Assembly (NCBI RefSeq): GCF_003254395.2
Contig: NC_037638.1
Span: forward strand, 10,538,086-10,602,085
DNA: 64,000 bases
Source: Apis mellifera
Taxonomy: Eukaryota > Arthropoda > Insecta > Hymenoptera > Apidae
Direction of reading: 5' to 3'
Shown here: piece by piece, positions 38,888 through 51,300 of the stretch
Layout of the letters: every line of letters begins with the position of its first letter
Position numbering within the stretch: position 1 is the first letter of the stretch
Notes under the pieces: generated by a model
The model's input: the letters and a program-made list of their open reading frames with translations, nothing else
Told to the model about the DNA's origin: nothing
Databases searched by the model: none
Made by a program: the position numbers and the translations under genes

Positions 38888-41800
38888 CGAGATACTTTTT
38901 AATTAAAAAAGTTCGGAATTTTTAGTATTCTATCTAATCCTTGTTGTTGAAAAAAATTCTCAAGGCAAGATCGTATTCGAAAGACGATGAAATTTCAAAA
39001 GTTTTGATTCAACTTTTTAATTTAATTTTCTCAAAGAGATACCTTGATTGATAAAAAGGAAAAAAAAAAAATTGCCTCGTGCATAATTCGAAGCTTTATT
39101 AAAAATCGGAAATTTTTTTTTTAAATCACTCCTTGAACTTTCCCCTTTTTTCAACAAGAGAACTTTTCTTTCTCGCTCCAAGCACAAAGAAATATTTATT
39201 ATTTTGCGCCAAGAGTTTCTGGAAAATTGAACATTGACCCCCGCGTATTATTCCCGCGAGAAATGAATGCAAAGTAAAAAAAAAAAAAAAAGAAAGAAAA
39301 CATTGATGGAAAAAAGGTCAGAAGTAAGAAGTGATTAAAATAAGAGGAAAGTGAAAAGGACAAACGTTTCATCGACCCACTCTGACTTTTTTTCTTTCTT
39401 TTTTTTTTTTTTCTTTTTTCTGCGAAACGTTGGTCGAATACGAATACGCGTGTAATACGATGAATCCAGAAAAAAGAAGGAGAGAATGGCCGTGACAAAA
39501 GAAAAAAAGAAAAAGAAAAAGTGCAGTCAAGGGTTATTCTTTTCTCCTGCGAATTCGTATTGAAATACCTCCTTCGAAAAAAAAAAACATTTTTATCCAC
39601 GTCTCTTTGATCCTTTGCATTCTCTTCCCTCTGATAGTTGGTAAAAAAAGAAACAAAAAAAATTGAATCTTATTACGAGAGATGAATTCAATTGAAACAT
39701 CGAAACTGATTGAAATAAAAAAAAAACGTATAAAAAATTAGATCTCTTGAGAAGATAAATTATTGCAAAAAAATAATTCTGGATATTTCTCACGAAATTC
39801 GAGAATCTAAGAATCACGTTTCAACTCGTCCCTTATTTATTATCCTTTCCAAAAAGAAGCTAGAAAAGTTTCCAAAATCAAAAATGGACGTCGAAACGAT
39901 ACATCGAGGAAGGTTTGGAAGGAAATAGGGGAAGCAGATTCGTCCGCCTCACCCTCATTCGTTTAATATTTTCCACGGGGAGGAATCCAAACTGCTATCA
40001 AATGCAATCGAGTATTCCTCCCACGTATCGGCGCTCAAAGAGGTGCAAAGGGAGAAATTTTTCGCGAAGACGTTACGTATTTCTCGTATCTCCGAGGGGG
40101 TCCGTATCTCGTTAAAAAATCAGTCGAACGAATTACGATTTAAACGTATTCCGGTTCGCAGACAAAGACGGTCCATGAAAGATTCAGGGGATTCCGGCTG
40201 CGGTGTCTGATATCGCGAAAAAAGGAAAAACAGGAGACGAGAAAATTTACTTCGATTTTACAATGTTCGCCTTCTCAACCGTTCTATCTGCACAACTGTT
40301 TTTTCACCTTCCTTCTCTTCTCGTTTTTTCAGTTTCTTTTTTTTCCTATTTACAGATTCACGTGGCCTATCATACGGCCGACTTCTATTTTTTATTTGGA
40401 AAAAGAGAGAGAGAAGAAAAAGAAATATGGGAGAGCAGAGTAAAAACTTCATTTGACGTGGACGCATTAAAAATTGGCAGTTTGATAAACATTGGTAAAT
40501 GAGGGATATCTAGCTGGTAAAAGTTCGATAGCAATAGTTCGAGCAAAATTGAAACGCAAAGAGGAGAGTGATATCGATGATTGCGAAATAGAAACTTCTC
40601 CGTTCCTCGTTTACATCTTTACATTACCTACGATATCATTTCTCGTTTCAATGGTAGCAAAACGAGAAATTGCAATCGTGAAAAGGGGCATCTCCGAAAA
40701 GCTCGTGTTCTGATTTGAATGGATCTCTTTGATTCCTTTCCATTTCACAAGAAATTTCAGATTCGTTAAAATTCCTTGATAGACGTACGAAACGAGATAT
40801 TATTTCGAAATTAACTGTGGAGAAACGATCGTAATTCTAGAAATAACGATTGTATTAAAAAGAAGAATATTTTTTGATGTTATTAAGCGAAGATACGATT
40901 AATTAAAAGTGGCGGACAATTCGTTCGGTAATCTTCGTACGCATTCGGATACTTTCGGATAAGCTCGGCCGATCTTTGCCGATCCAATCCGGAAATTCGA
41001 AAATTCGCGCGCACCACTAAGTTTATGGCAAAGTGAAACGAAGTTTAAGCGGCTCGTTGATACGCTTATCAAAGTTCGTTATAGCGCAATTTCACGCCAT
41101 CTGCCTTCAGACGTTGATAAACTTGTAGATATATTTCCTCTTAATTCTTATTCTTTGATATTTCTCCGCAATTATTTCATCCACCTCGTTCAATTATATT
41201 CAGAAATAATTAATTTATAGTCGACGATATTTGTATTTTACGCTCTTATTCGCGCCGAATATCGACGATAAAACACACCCTCCTGCTCAAATAGTCCTCG
41301 AAGGGTTAATTTAGCGGCATAACGACCGCTCTTTATGTAGCAAACAATTCCGAAACAACGATTAATCTTAACGCGCTCGCTTCTCGAAACTTATTCCCCG
41401 AGAAATTTCTATCACCGAACGTGAAAGCACTTGACATTAACATATTACACATGCCTTTTACATTTTTCCTTTCGTGATATTCTCCAATTTTCTTTATTAA
41501 TATACCAGTGATATATGCTTGTACGTGGTATAAATACGCAATGTATATGCATATCTTTACATAACAATTAAATTCTTATCGTACCTCGCATTTCAATCGA
41601 CTTATAAAGATCCAATCTTCCGTTCTCTGTTATATTATTTTCAAAATAAAAATATAAATTAAAGTGCATCGTGTTTACGAATCTTTCTTTACACGATTAC
41701 ATTTTTCCATCAATGAACGAGGCTCGCGTAACGATATATATTACAAAGTAAATTTTTTTGAAAATTTCGCGAACTATCGCATTTATTTTCGACGCAAGTT

Positions 41801-44800
41801 TACACAAATTCGCCCGATTTATTCGCGACATGTTTTCCAAAACAAGTTCAAAATCGTTTTTAAAATTTTTCCCCGTAAAATCAATAATAACAATCGTTTT
41901 ACACCGTAACTTTTCCTGTACGCTTTCCCACTGCTACGCTCCGACCATCGATCGTCATTACGTACCGAGTTTACCACCGGTGAAATGTTTTCGAAAAACC
42001 AAACAACTTTTCGCGTTTTGGCTTAACGAGCGCACTCGAATCGAAAACTTTCCGCTCGGATTCAAACTTTTCGTGGTTTAGAATGGTAATGCGCGCAATG
42101 TTCGTTTAGAGGGATATATCGTTCGTTTCGTGGATGTTTGCGCCATTACATAAATTATGCCGCCATCGTCGTTCCCACTGTCGCCGTCTTGTCGCGTACA
42201 TTTATATATATATATATGTGTGTGTACACGTATGAATAACAGACGCGAAAATTATAATTTCGGATATGCGAAGCATGCTTCTGTATACGCCCCAGGGATT
42301 ACAGTCCGTGATAAATAATACTTTGAATAAATCAAAGTGATTTTTTTTTTTAGATCCACTTCATTCCAGCTCTGGTTTATTTTTAACTATATTTATTCAG
42401 ATATTTTTTCTCGTTCGATCACTGTTTTTGAGTGGAATAAATGTAAATTTATAGTACTTATAAAAATATCAGAATCGATACAAATTTTTTTAAACAATCA
42501 ATAATTTCCAACATGTTCAACTAACAATAAATTTTTTCGATGTATCTTCTTGAATTTGATTTTGAAACACTTCACATTTTTTGTATTCTATTTCATAAAT
42601 AGATTTCTCAATAGATTATTCAACTAATTCAATTTATTCGAAATAAAAAACATTCTTGTTATTATTATGGACTTATTATATTATTTATGGACGGTATTAT
42701 TTTTCCTGGATTTTAAGGACAAGAAATAAAATTCCGTTTCGAGTGATATAGCATTCTCAATTAGCCAATAATCCCTCGATCTTGCAAGTTTAATCGGTTA
42801 AATCGACGCGCAACCCCTCGCGCGATCGCATCAATTTTAAATGGCGCCGATATTCATAGCTCGGAGAACTCGCCCTCTTTCGTCGATTATATTAACATCG
42901 GATATCGGTCGAGTCCAACAAATATTTAGTAACTAGAATCGCGCATGCGCGACCTCCTCGCTAAAATCCCCAACGCTATCTTCGCTCGATGAAAAATCTC
43001 TCGATATTGGCAAACTTCCCATTATTCTTCCTTCATCGCCGTCTTCTATTAGACTCACGTGAAAACATTCGATACCACTATATCCGCAAATATCACCCTT
43101 TGCCCATCTTCTTACGATCGCTTTGGTCTTTTTTTCGATTTATTCACGATTCGTTGCGCTTCTCCTCGTTATTCCACCCTCGTGCACGATGAAATTTACG
43201 GGAAAATTTCGCTCCCGTGCTTTCGATTCTCGTGCGAGACGAATGACAAATTTGTTTAAATTTCTTGTTTAAATAGAATTTTAATACGTTTAATTATAAA
43301 TTGGATATTTTGCAATTTGGAACTAATATTGTATATCGAGAGTTTGTTTAAAGAGTGAGATCGAAACTTCGAAAACGAAATCTTGAAACTTAAGAAATTC
43401 TCGAATTGAGAAACTTTTCGATAATTTTGTGATGATATAAAGAAACATTTTTATTAAACTTTAATAAATACCTGTTTCACAAACTTAAGTTTGAGAAATG
43501 TTAAAAATTTTAATTTTTGATACAGAAGATTTTTTTTTTAAAAAGACTAGAAGAAAGAAAGAAATAAGAAGAATAGAATTTTTTAAACTTCGCAAAGTTT
43601 CAACTTCAAGTTGGGATCGAAGTCCTTTTGTGTTATTAGAATATCCACTGTGACATAATTTTTTCGACTTGTATAAATTTCACGGAGCGATGTAAAATGG
43701 CGCGAGAAACGAACGAGCAAGTATAGATAAACAACGGAGTAAAATACGCGTTCGCGGCGAAAAATCCTTTGAAATCTTAGCTCCAAGCTACGATACTTTC
43801 TTTTCCTCACCTCGCCGCCGCGCGCACGAAACTTTAATCGACGAATAAAATATCTTCGAGCCATAAAATTCCTTCCCCGATTTCCATTTTCTCTTTCCAT
43901 TCTTCCCATTTCTTCTCCATTTGTTAAAATTCACAAACCATCTTATATCACGGCAACCAAAAATTCCTTTCTTTTTCCGTAATCGAAAATATTTTTCCTC
44001 GAAAATATCTACAGGGTTTAACAAGTCACTTGTTGCATCCTGACACGTAATCTGACACAAAGCAAATATGTATATTTCTCCAACAAATCAACAGAAAAAA
44101 ATATTTGACATCTTTTTTTTTCCATCAATTAATTTCCATCGTTCGAAACAAAATTTGAAGAGGTTTTCAAGAAAAAAAAAAGAAAAAAGATAAACATTTC
44201 TCCTTTGTCGTTCGTACAACAAAATCGTTCTCAATTAGAACGTAATGAAAAAAAAAAAAACTTTTGATCTATCTTGCGATCTGTAGCGAGAAAGAAACTT
44301 TAAACGATCTTATAGATAGAATTAGAATTTACTCTTGTTCCTTGTCAAATCGAAAAAGTTTTTCTGGCGCCGTGATCGTGCGGTGCAACGATAAGATAAC
44401 GGGTTACATTTTTAAACGGAAAGACGCGTAGACGTAGAAAAAAATATGGGTTCGCGCGTGCGACACGAAATATATATATATATATATATATATATTACCT
44501 GTATGCGTGCTACGTTCGGCAACGCGTCGAGCACGCGCTTTTTTTTTCCTTTCGAAAAAAAAAAAAAAATCGAAAAAACGACGACATACGCAAAAAAATA
44601 CTCCTCGTCACGTCTCGCGTCTCGAAATCGTAATTCGTCGCGCGAATTACTAATTTCTCGGAAATTTAATAAAAGGCAAAGAGGGACGCGAGAGAACGAA
44701 TGAACTTGTTGTCGAATCACTCGATCGATCGTTGTCAAACAGTAGCAATAATCGAGGAATTTTGTTAGGCGCTGATGATTGCGAAATTTTTGACGAAAAT

Positions 44801-46847
44801 GAATTTTAATTCAATCCATCGATATTCTTTAAGAAGAGGCGATTACTTCGAAGGATAGAGATACCGCACAGGTGATTGTACGACGAAACTCGTCGATCAC
44901 GAGTTTACGACGATGAGTTTATTTTTTTTTTTCTCAGTTCTATTATATATAGAATAAATTCAATTATCAATTTTCAATCGATAAATTTTATTTCGCGAAT
45001 AAGTTTTCGGAAGAAGTGTGTAATTTTCTCGAGGATATATTTAAAGTCTCTTCGAAAATATTCCATCTATAGCATTTCTTTATCTCTAAAGACATATTGA
45101 TATAAATATTTGAACTTTAACTTTTTACTTATTATTGAGTTTAGTTATTTTCAAAGTGTGTTTTACAAGGATCTTACGAGGATAAAATTGTTGATTTTTG
45201 ATGAAATTATAAATATAATTCCATTATAAATGGAATTATATATTTTATTCGTGGCTAGAAGAAAAATTTATGTCGAAACGATTAATCTTAAAATAAAGTA
45301 AGAAAGTTCTATGCGTTTGTAAGGCAAAAAACAAAATGATACAAATGATTCATGTTATGTTTCGAAATGCAAGATGGAATATTAGAAGGAATATATTCGA
45401 TGATTGTGAAGTTAACCTGTATAATGATTCGAAAATATTTGCAACTTTTACGGAACACTTAAATATTCATGTTTATTTATCCGTATCGTTTTTTCATTAT
45501 ATCAGAATATCGTCGTTATTCGTATCGACTAGATGCAAAAGTACAGATTTCCTTTATCGGAGATTCTTAACCTTCTCGACTTCGTAATTTAAGAGTCTAT
45601 CGATTTAATTGATATCGTTCGTATAATTTCTACACTTGAAAAACTTATTTTTGAATTTAGAAATATAATTTCCAATTATATTACTTATCCATTTCAACTT
45701 GATATATTATATATAGAAATAATCCAGCTGGATAATCGTTTCGAGAAATAAGAATCGCCGATTTTCACCTGAATTTATTTAATCGATAATTCGTTATCGA
45801 TTAGTCGAAGCCGCGTGCAAATGAAAAAGCAGCTCGATACGATCGAGACAAATCGGATTATAAATTATACTCGTTCGTATACCAGCGAATCACGGACTGA
45901 GAGTTGACTTAATTAAGTAATTTTTACATTTTCATGGTGATTAATAAACGATAAGAAATGAAAATTTTCCGCTTAGATGAGAAATTTCTAGCTGCTTTCC
46001 GTGTGAAAAAAAAAAAAAATTCTCTCGTAGTGGAGCTTCGTCGAGCTACAATCTCCTCCTCTCTTTGACTTGCCAATGGTACGAGACAAGTGGTAGATAG
46101 AAGGTCAGAGAGAGAGCAAAAATGAGGAAAGAGTGGGGAATGGAGAGAGAGAGAGGGAGAGAGAAAGAAAAAGAGAGAGAATAGAAAAGAAAAGGAAAGA
46201 AAAAATAAAGAAGTTTGCACGTTTCTTCCTGATATGTACTTTCGCGCGCTTAACGACTCGGAAGCTCTCGCTTCTGTGCATATTGCATTAAATTACGTTC
46301 GTATCCACTCGGATACATTCGTATGCGTTCGGCTACTTTCGGAATCCCGACACGTCCGTGCGCAATCCAATAGTTTCGTTTCTATTCGTATACCAAATTA
46401 ATAGACGGAATAGACATCGAGAAGAGAGGAAAAAGAGATTTTTTTTTTTTTTTCTTTTTAAAACCGATCTCTGTCAAAACTGTTCTTCTTTTGGAGGAAA
46501 ACGTTTGACATTAACGGAATTTGGAAAAACGCAATGAAAAGGAAATGTGCGGTCATGCGTGATAAAAAGAAAAAAAAGCTGTTGGGATATCGGAGTTCGA
46601 ATTCCATTCGACGGGCAACATAATCGCGACAATCAAAACGGCTTTATAAGGTTTACAACGTTCTGCCCTTGGTTTGGGAAACGACACGAATTTTTTCCAG
46701 TTGCATCGAAACGAAAAAATGGAATTTTCTCTACGAAAGAGAGAGAGAGAAAGAGAGAAAACAGCACTTACGCGAAAAAAATGAAAAAGATCCCTCGAGC
46801 GTTTCTTTGACTATCGATCGGTCCCCTTTTTGTCTCTGCTCTTTGTC

Positions 46848-46890
46848 TCCCTCTCTCTCTCTTCCTCTCTCTCTCTCTCCCTCTCTCTCA
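46848..46890. repeat. (CT)n microsatellite
   Basis: An interrupted CT dinucleotide tract. Low-complexity open frames on both strands in this spot come from it. Confidence 0.85.
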
Positions 46891-47296
46891 CACTCGTACC
46901 GACGATCCCATAAATAAAAGAAAATCAACTTCTTCTCTCCTTTACGATTGAAAGAAACTATTCTACTATAGCGTTACACACTTAATATTTTTAAATGCTG
47001 CAAAGTTAAAGGGGCTATTCCAATGCGTGCCGTTATACTCGTATCGCTATTACCGTTAGTTATGTACTAAACGCTAATCTATTGTTACTCTACTTACAGC
47101 AACGTGACAGAAACTTTTCCGTCTAGGGAAACGCGTACGGTGAAATTCTCTCTCGAAAAAAAAAAAAAAAGTGAACGGGGAGAAAAAAAACCGGAAAGAG
47201 AGAAATAAAACACGCGAAAGAAAGATAGCGAAAAAAAAAGAGACGATTTTCGATAGATACACGTATACATTATTTACACCGATATGACACCGAGTC

Positions 47297-47320
47297 GCAC
47301 ACACACACACACACACACAC
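47297..47320. repeat. (CA)n microsatellite
   Basis: An uninterrupted run of about twelve CA units. It is a likely polymorphic marker. Confidence 0.9.
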
Positions 47321-47681
47321 GCAGGAGAAACAGACAGAAGAACAGACTATACACCCACACTCGCGTATATACTTACACGCGAAAAGAAAAGAAAAGAAAA
47401 GAAAAAGAAAAAAGAGAAAAACTTACTTACAAAACGAGGCTACACGTAATCAACATGTAACTCAAAGATCATTGTTTTACGAACTTTCTGTGATAATTAT
47501 TAACAATCACTAAATACAAGGAAAATCGCTAGTTACACAAGCAGTTGAGAGGCAGGGGAACGAAAGACGGGCAAGATTGGCAAATTACAAATAATGGACG
47601 GGTTTTGAGATGATCGCGACTGCGGTGAGTAGAGAAATATTTATATAGGCGAGGCAGAGAGATTAAACGGATCGAAGAAGC

Positions 47682-47736
47682 AAATAATAATAATAATAAT
47701 AATAATAATACAAATAATAATAATAATAATAATAAT
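47682..47736. repeat. (AAT)n microsatellite
   Basis: Two blocks of AAT units interrupted by one ACA. It is followed by long A-runs at about 47836-47861 and 47897-47930. Confidence 0.9.
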
Positions 47737-48166
47737 GTAATTGATCTTGTCAACGCGATCTCTAATTATTCCCGACGGTGTGTGTTGCCGTCTCGATCTC
47801 TCGAGTTATAAATAATAATTAACGACGGATGACGGAAAAAAAAAAAAAAAAAAAAAAAAAAGAACAGGCGAAGCGAGAAGAATATCGCGATTGTAAAAAA
47901 AAAAAAAAAAGAAAAAAAAAAGAAAAAAAAATAACGTTGCTCGGTTACCAAAAATCTAAGCGCATTGTTATTTTGTATTATGGTCCCATGCGTTTTTTCT
48001 AAAATAACGACGACATCGTTAATGACACACGATAATGATGGTGATTAATAAAAATAATTTGAAGCACACGTGAGAAGAGCGTGTCCCCCCCTTCTTCTCT
48101 CCTTCTCCTTCTTATCGTCTTTTCTTCTTTCTTTTTTTCTTTCTTTTTTCTTTTTTTTTTCTTTTT

Positions 48167-48346
48167 TCAGGAATTGTTCGGAAACTCGCCCACCCGAACG
48201 CTTGCATCCCCGGCCGCCGCGCGCACCAAGTGCAATCGGTGCAATTCCTCGGTCCGTCGCATGTCCTCGCTCAACGCTTTTATCCTCAGCTGCACCTCTT
48301 GGATCGCCATCTCGGCAATCTTTATTTTCAACCGTTTCTCCTCTGT
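48167..48346 (-). CDS. Myb/SANT-like gene exon 5 (stop codon exon)
   Basis: The exon begins TEEKRLKIKIAEMAIQEV and continues the leucine-rich helix of exon 4. It ends VRVGEFPNNS and TGA. The acceptor GTTGGTTGCAG is pyrimidine-poor upstream, because an inserted element begins only 45 bp further into the intron. The frame is also open upstream of the acceptor, so the boundary rests on the heptad continuity and phase. Confidence 0.78.
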   Translation of the reverse strand, partial: TEEKRLKIKIAEMAIQEVQLRIKALSEDMRRTEELHRLHLVRAAAGDASVRVGEFPNNS

Positions 48347-51300
48347 CTGCAACCAACGATCTTTGTTTCTTACGTTTTCTTTTTTTTTTAATAAGGTGAC
48401 CATACAATTTTGAATTTCTCTCAAATTCTGATTCATTCGATCTGATTCCAAGTTTATTTAATTAGAGAGATGAATAATTGTGTAATAATAATTGCTCTTA
48501 TCACAGTATATCTACTTGTAAGAGATAAAGTGACCATACAATTTTGAATTTCTCTCGAATTCTCGTGATTCATTCGATCTGATTCCAAATTTATTTAATT
48601 AGAGAGATGAATAATTGTGTAATAATAATTGCTCTTATCACAGTATCTACTTGTAAGAGATAAAGTGACCATACAATTTTGAATTTCTCTCGAATTCTCG
48701 TGATTCATTCGATCTGATTTCAAGTTTATTTAATTAGAGAGATGAATAATTGTGTAATAATAATTGCTCTTATCACAGTATATCTACTTGTAAGAGATAT
48801 TCTCGATTATGAAAGTAAGATAAAGCGTTTCGTTTTTTGGATCTTTTTGAAATTTCTAAAGGCACGTGCGTTCAAAAATTGGAGTTTCAATTACAGGAAA
48901 AATTATTTTCAGTGTTTCGATCCAAAATTCATAGACGCTCGAGATAAACAATAAGCAATAATAAAAAAATTATCGAGCATTTTTCGATCGAATTTTTGCA
49001 ATTATTCGATCTAAACGAATTCTGCTCGCACGAATGTTTATCTTTCATCTTATTACGAAACACGTACGATGCCTTGGCTAACGTGTAAACAATTGAAAGT
49101 GCATGTTATGCAGCTGACATGCTGTTAAATGGACGACAGTTGTGAATATGCCGATCATTTACCGATCAGTTGCCGATCAGATGTTGTGCTGTCAAGTAGG
49201 CGACTCAACCTACTTACGTGCTTCTACTTCACAACATTTATTAAATGCATCTTGATTTAATCGTTTTGTTATCTCTATAATTTTTCATTCACACTTTTTC
49301 AACTTGTTTTTTCTAACAAATGTCAGCTCATCGTTTTACACACCTCGACGCTAAATTATTACGAAATCAGATTCGTTATTCAAACCGAGTTTAATTGAAC
49401 GGATTGAATGCAGCTGGAAAAAAAATAATAACAAAAACTGTTCACAAATTCTCGAAACTTGCTTTCACGCGATGGTTAATATTAGAAATGTAGGGTTAAT
49501 TTCAAAGGGTAAGACTTTTTTAAAAAAAAAAGTGTGGTACAATCGAAACAATGATCCTCTGAAGAGAAAAATGATCGAATTTATGACCGCCAATGTGATT
49601 TCTTCTCTTTAAAGCAGTAAGGGGACGACGTACATGGTCACCTTATTTCCTAACAAGAACCTCTCTCGACCAACTTACTTCCAGCTGCTGCAACAGCAAC
49701 CTATGCTTCAGCCGATTACGATAATCCGTTAGAAAGACGTAGCCCCTTGATTCGAAACGATCGTTCCTAGGTCCAGAGTTTCTTGCTTTGACCGCGCCCC
49801 CCTCGTTCTCGTCGCTCTCTGTCGCAACGAAATCCTCCTTCGGGAATTCCCCGATCTGTTTCTCCTCGTTCGCGTTACACTCGAACGAATCGCATTCCTC
49901 GCTGTCTGCAAATGTATGTCGTATTTCGAACAATTAATTCACTCGCCCTCCCGTTTGATATTTATCGAAATTATCATTTTTATCTTTGCAATTAATTTCG
50001 TTCTTTTATCCGCGTATCGTTTATGTTGTTCAATTTATTGGAATAAGAGATTTCCAATCGTCTTTGATATGATGGAAAACTTTTGGATAGTTTTGGATAG
50101 AGTTTTTCTATAATGTTTCTTGTAATAGAATCGTAAAGGGAAAGGATCTTAAAGGTTAGAAGTCATAAAGAAATAGATCGTGCAAATTGGCACAATCTGA
50201 AGAAATCGAAGTTAAAAGTCTTGCGATAGATTTCTAGAACTTTTTAAAGCGTAATAAATTCGAAACGATTGGAAGTGTATTAAATTAAATAACGTCGTTT
50301 TAAAAATTCGAAGATATATAAAAACAAAAGTTTTCAATGTTTATAACGAAGAATATGAAAAGAAAGATTGCTATTAGAAATTAAAAAATTTCTTTTCCTG
50401 TACTATATCCTTACTATAAAAAGTTAAATGAAAGGAATTGCAGTTATTTATTCCTTTACAGTGAAATATTTTAAATGACAAATTGGAAATATGGAAAATC
50501 AAGATCGAATGAACTTTTTAATTCGAAAAGACAAGAAATTTGCTGGAAGAGAGAGTTAAAAGTTCTTTTTTTCTTTTGAAAACTTTGCAAGATGACCATT
50601 TACTCTTAATCAAGGAGCAGTTCGATATTGATGAAATTTGGAAAAATGAAGAAAATTGGCAGGAAGATGTGAAAAAAAAGAAGTTTAAACTTAATACTTT
50701 ATACTAATAAAAAAATATATATAAACAAATTTATATTTATGTTAATAATATCACTTGAAAGGATGTGTAATAAACGAACAGAAAAATTTAAATTTAAGAG
50801 TCGACTCTAAAGATCAAAGCAAACGCAAAAGTTGATGTGCAAAAATGATTGAGTCCATTCAAACTTACTTTTCAAGTCTCTCTCCATCTCCATTTTATCT
50901 AGAGCAAGATTAAACAAAGCCTACAAACTTGGATAAATAAGCTTCAACTTTTTGCATACCAACTTTTCTGTTTGCTCTAGCCTCTAGAATCACCTTTTAA
51001 ATTTCCTTTCTACTCGGCCCAAACACTCTGCACAAATCACGTACTAAAATTTTATCAAGAATGTTAAATAATTGTTGTTATATATACAGACTGATTCGTA
51101 AATTCATGACACAAAGAGAAGATTTTAAAATTAAAATAAGGAGAAAATCAAGCTTGAATATTTTTCAATGATATTTCTTGAGAGTTCAAGAATCTTCTCC
51201 ATCTCATTTGTACCACGAATCACTAATCATCCCGTACATAATAATTTTAGACTTTTGCCTGTTCGTTTCATTCCATCTTACTTTCGTTTAAACGCACACG

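Larger units (their letters stand above)
38888..48166. other. region between two convergent genes, no coding sequence recognised
   Basis: This 9.3-kb stretch lies between the frequenin stop codon (plus strand) and the stop codon of the Myb/SANT-like gene (minus strand). It probably holds the rest of both 3' UTRs. It has many A/T homopolymers, a (TA)n tract at 44469-44495 and purine-rich runs (46140-46210). Two similar CpG-richer segments at about 40925-41010 and 46290-46360 share ATTCGGATACTTTCGGATAA-like words. Open frames here show no domain and often consist of homopolymer translation. Confidence 0.6.

Noticed and set aside
48070..48413. Plus-strand frames of about 110 codons with a strong-looking T-rich acceptor at 48165
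   Set aside because: They are antisense to exon 5 of the Myb/SANT-like gene. The minus frame forms a continuous coiled coil with exon 4, while the plus frames begin with homopolymer Phe/Ser runs.
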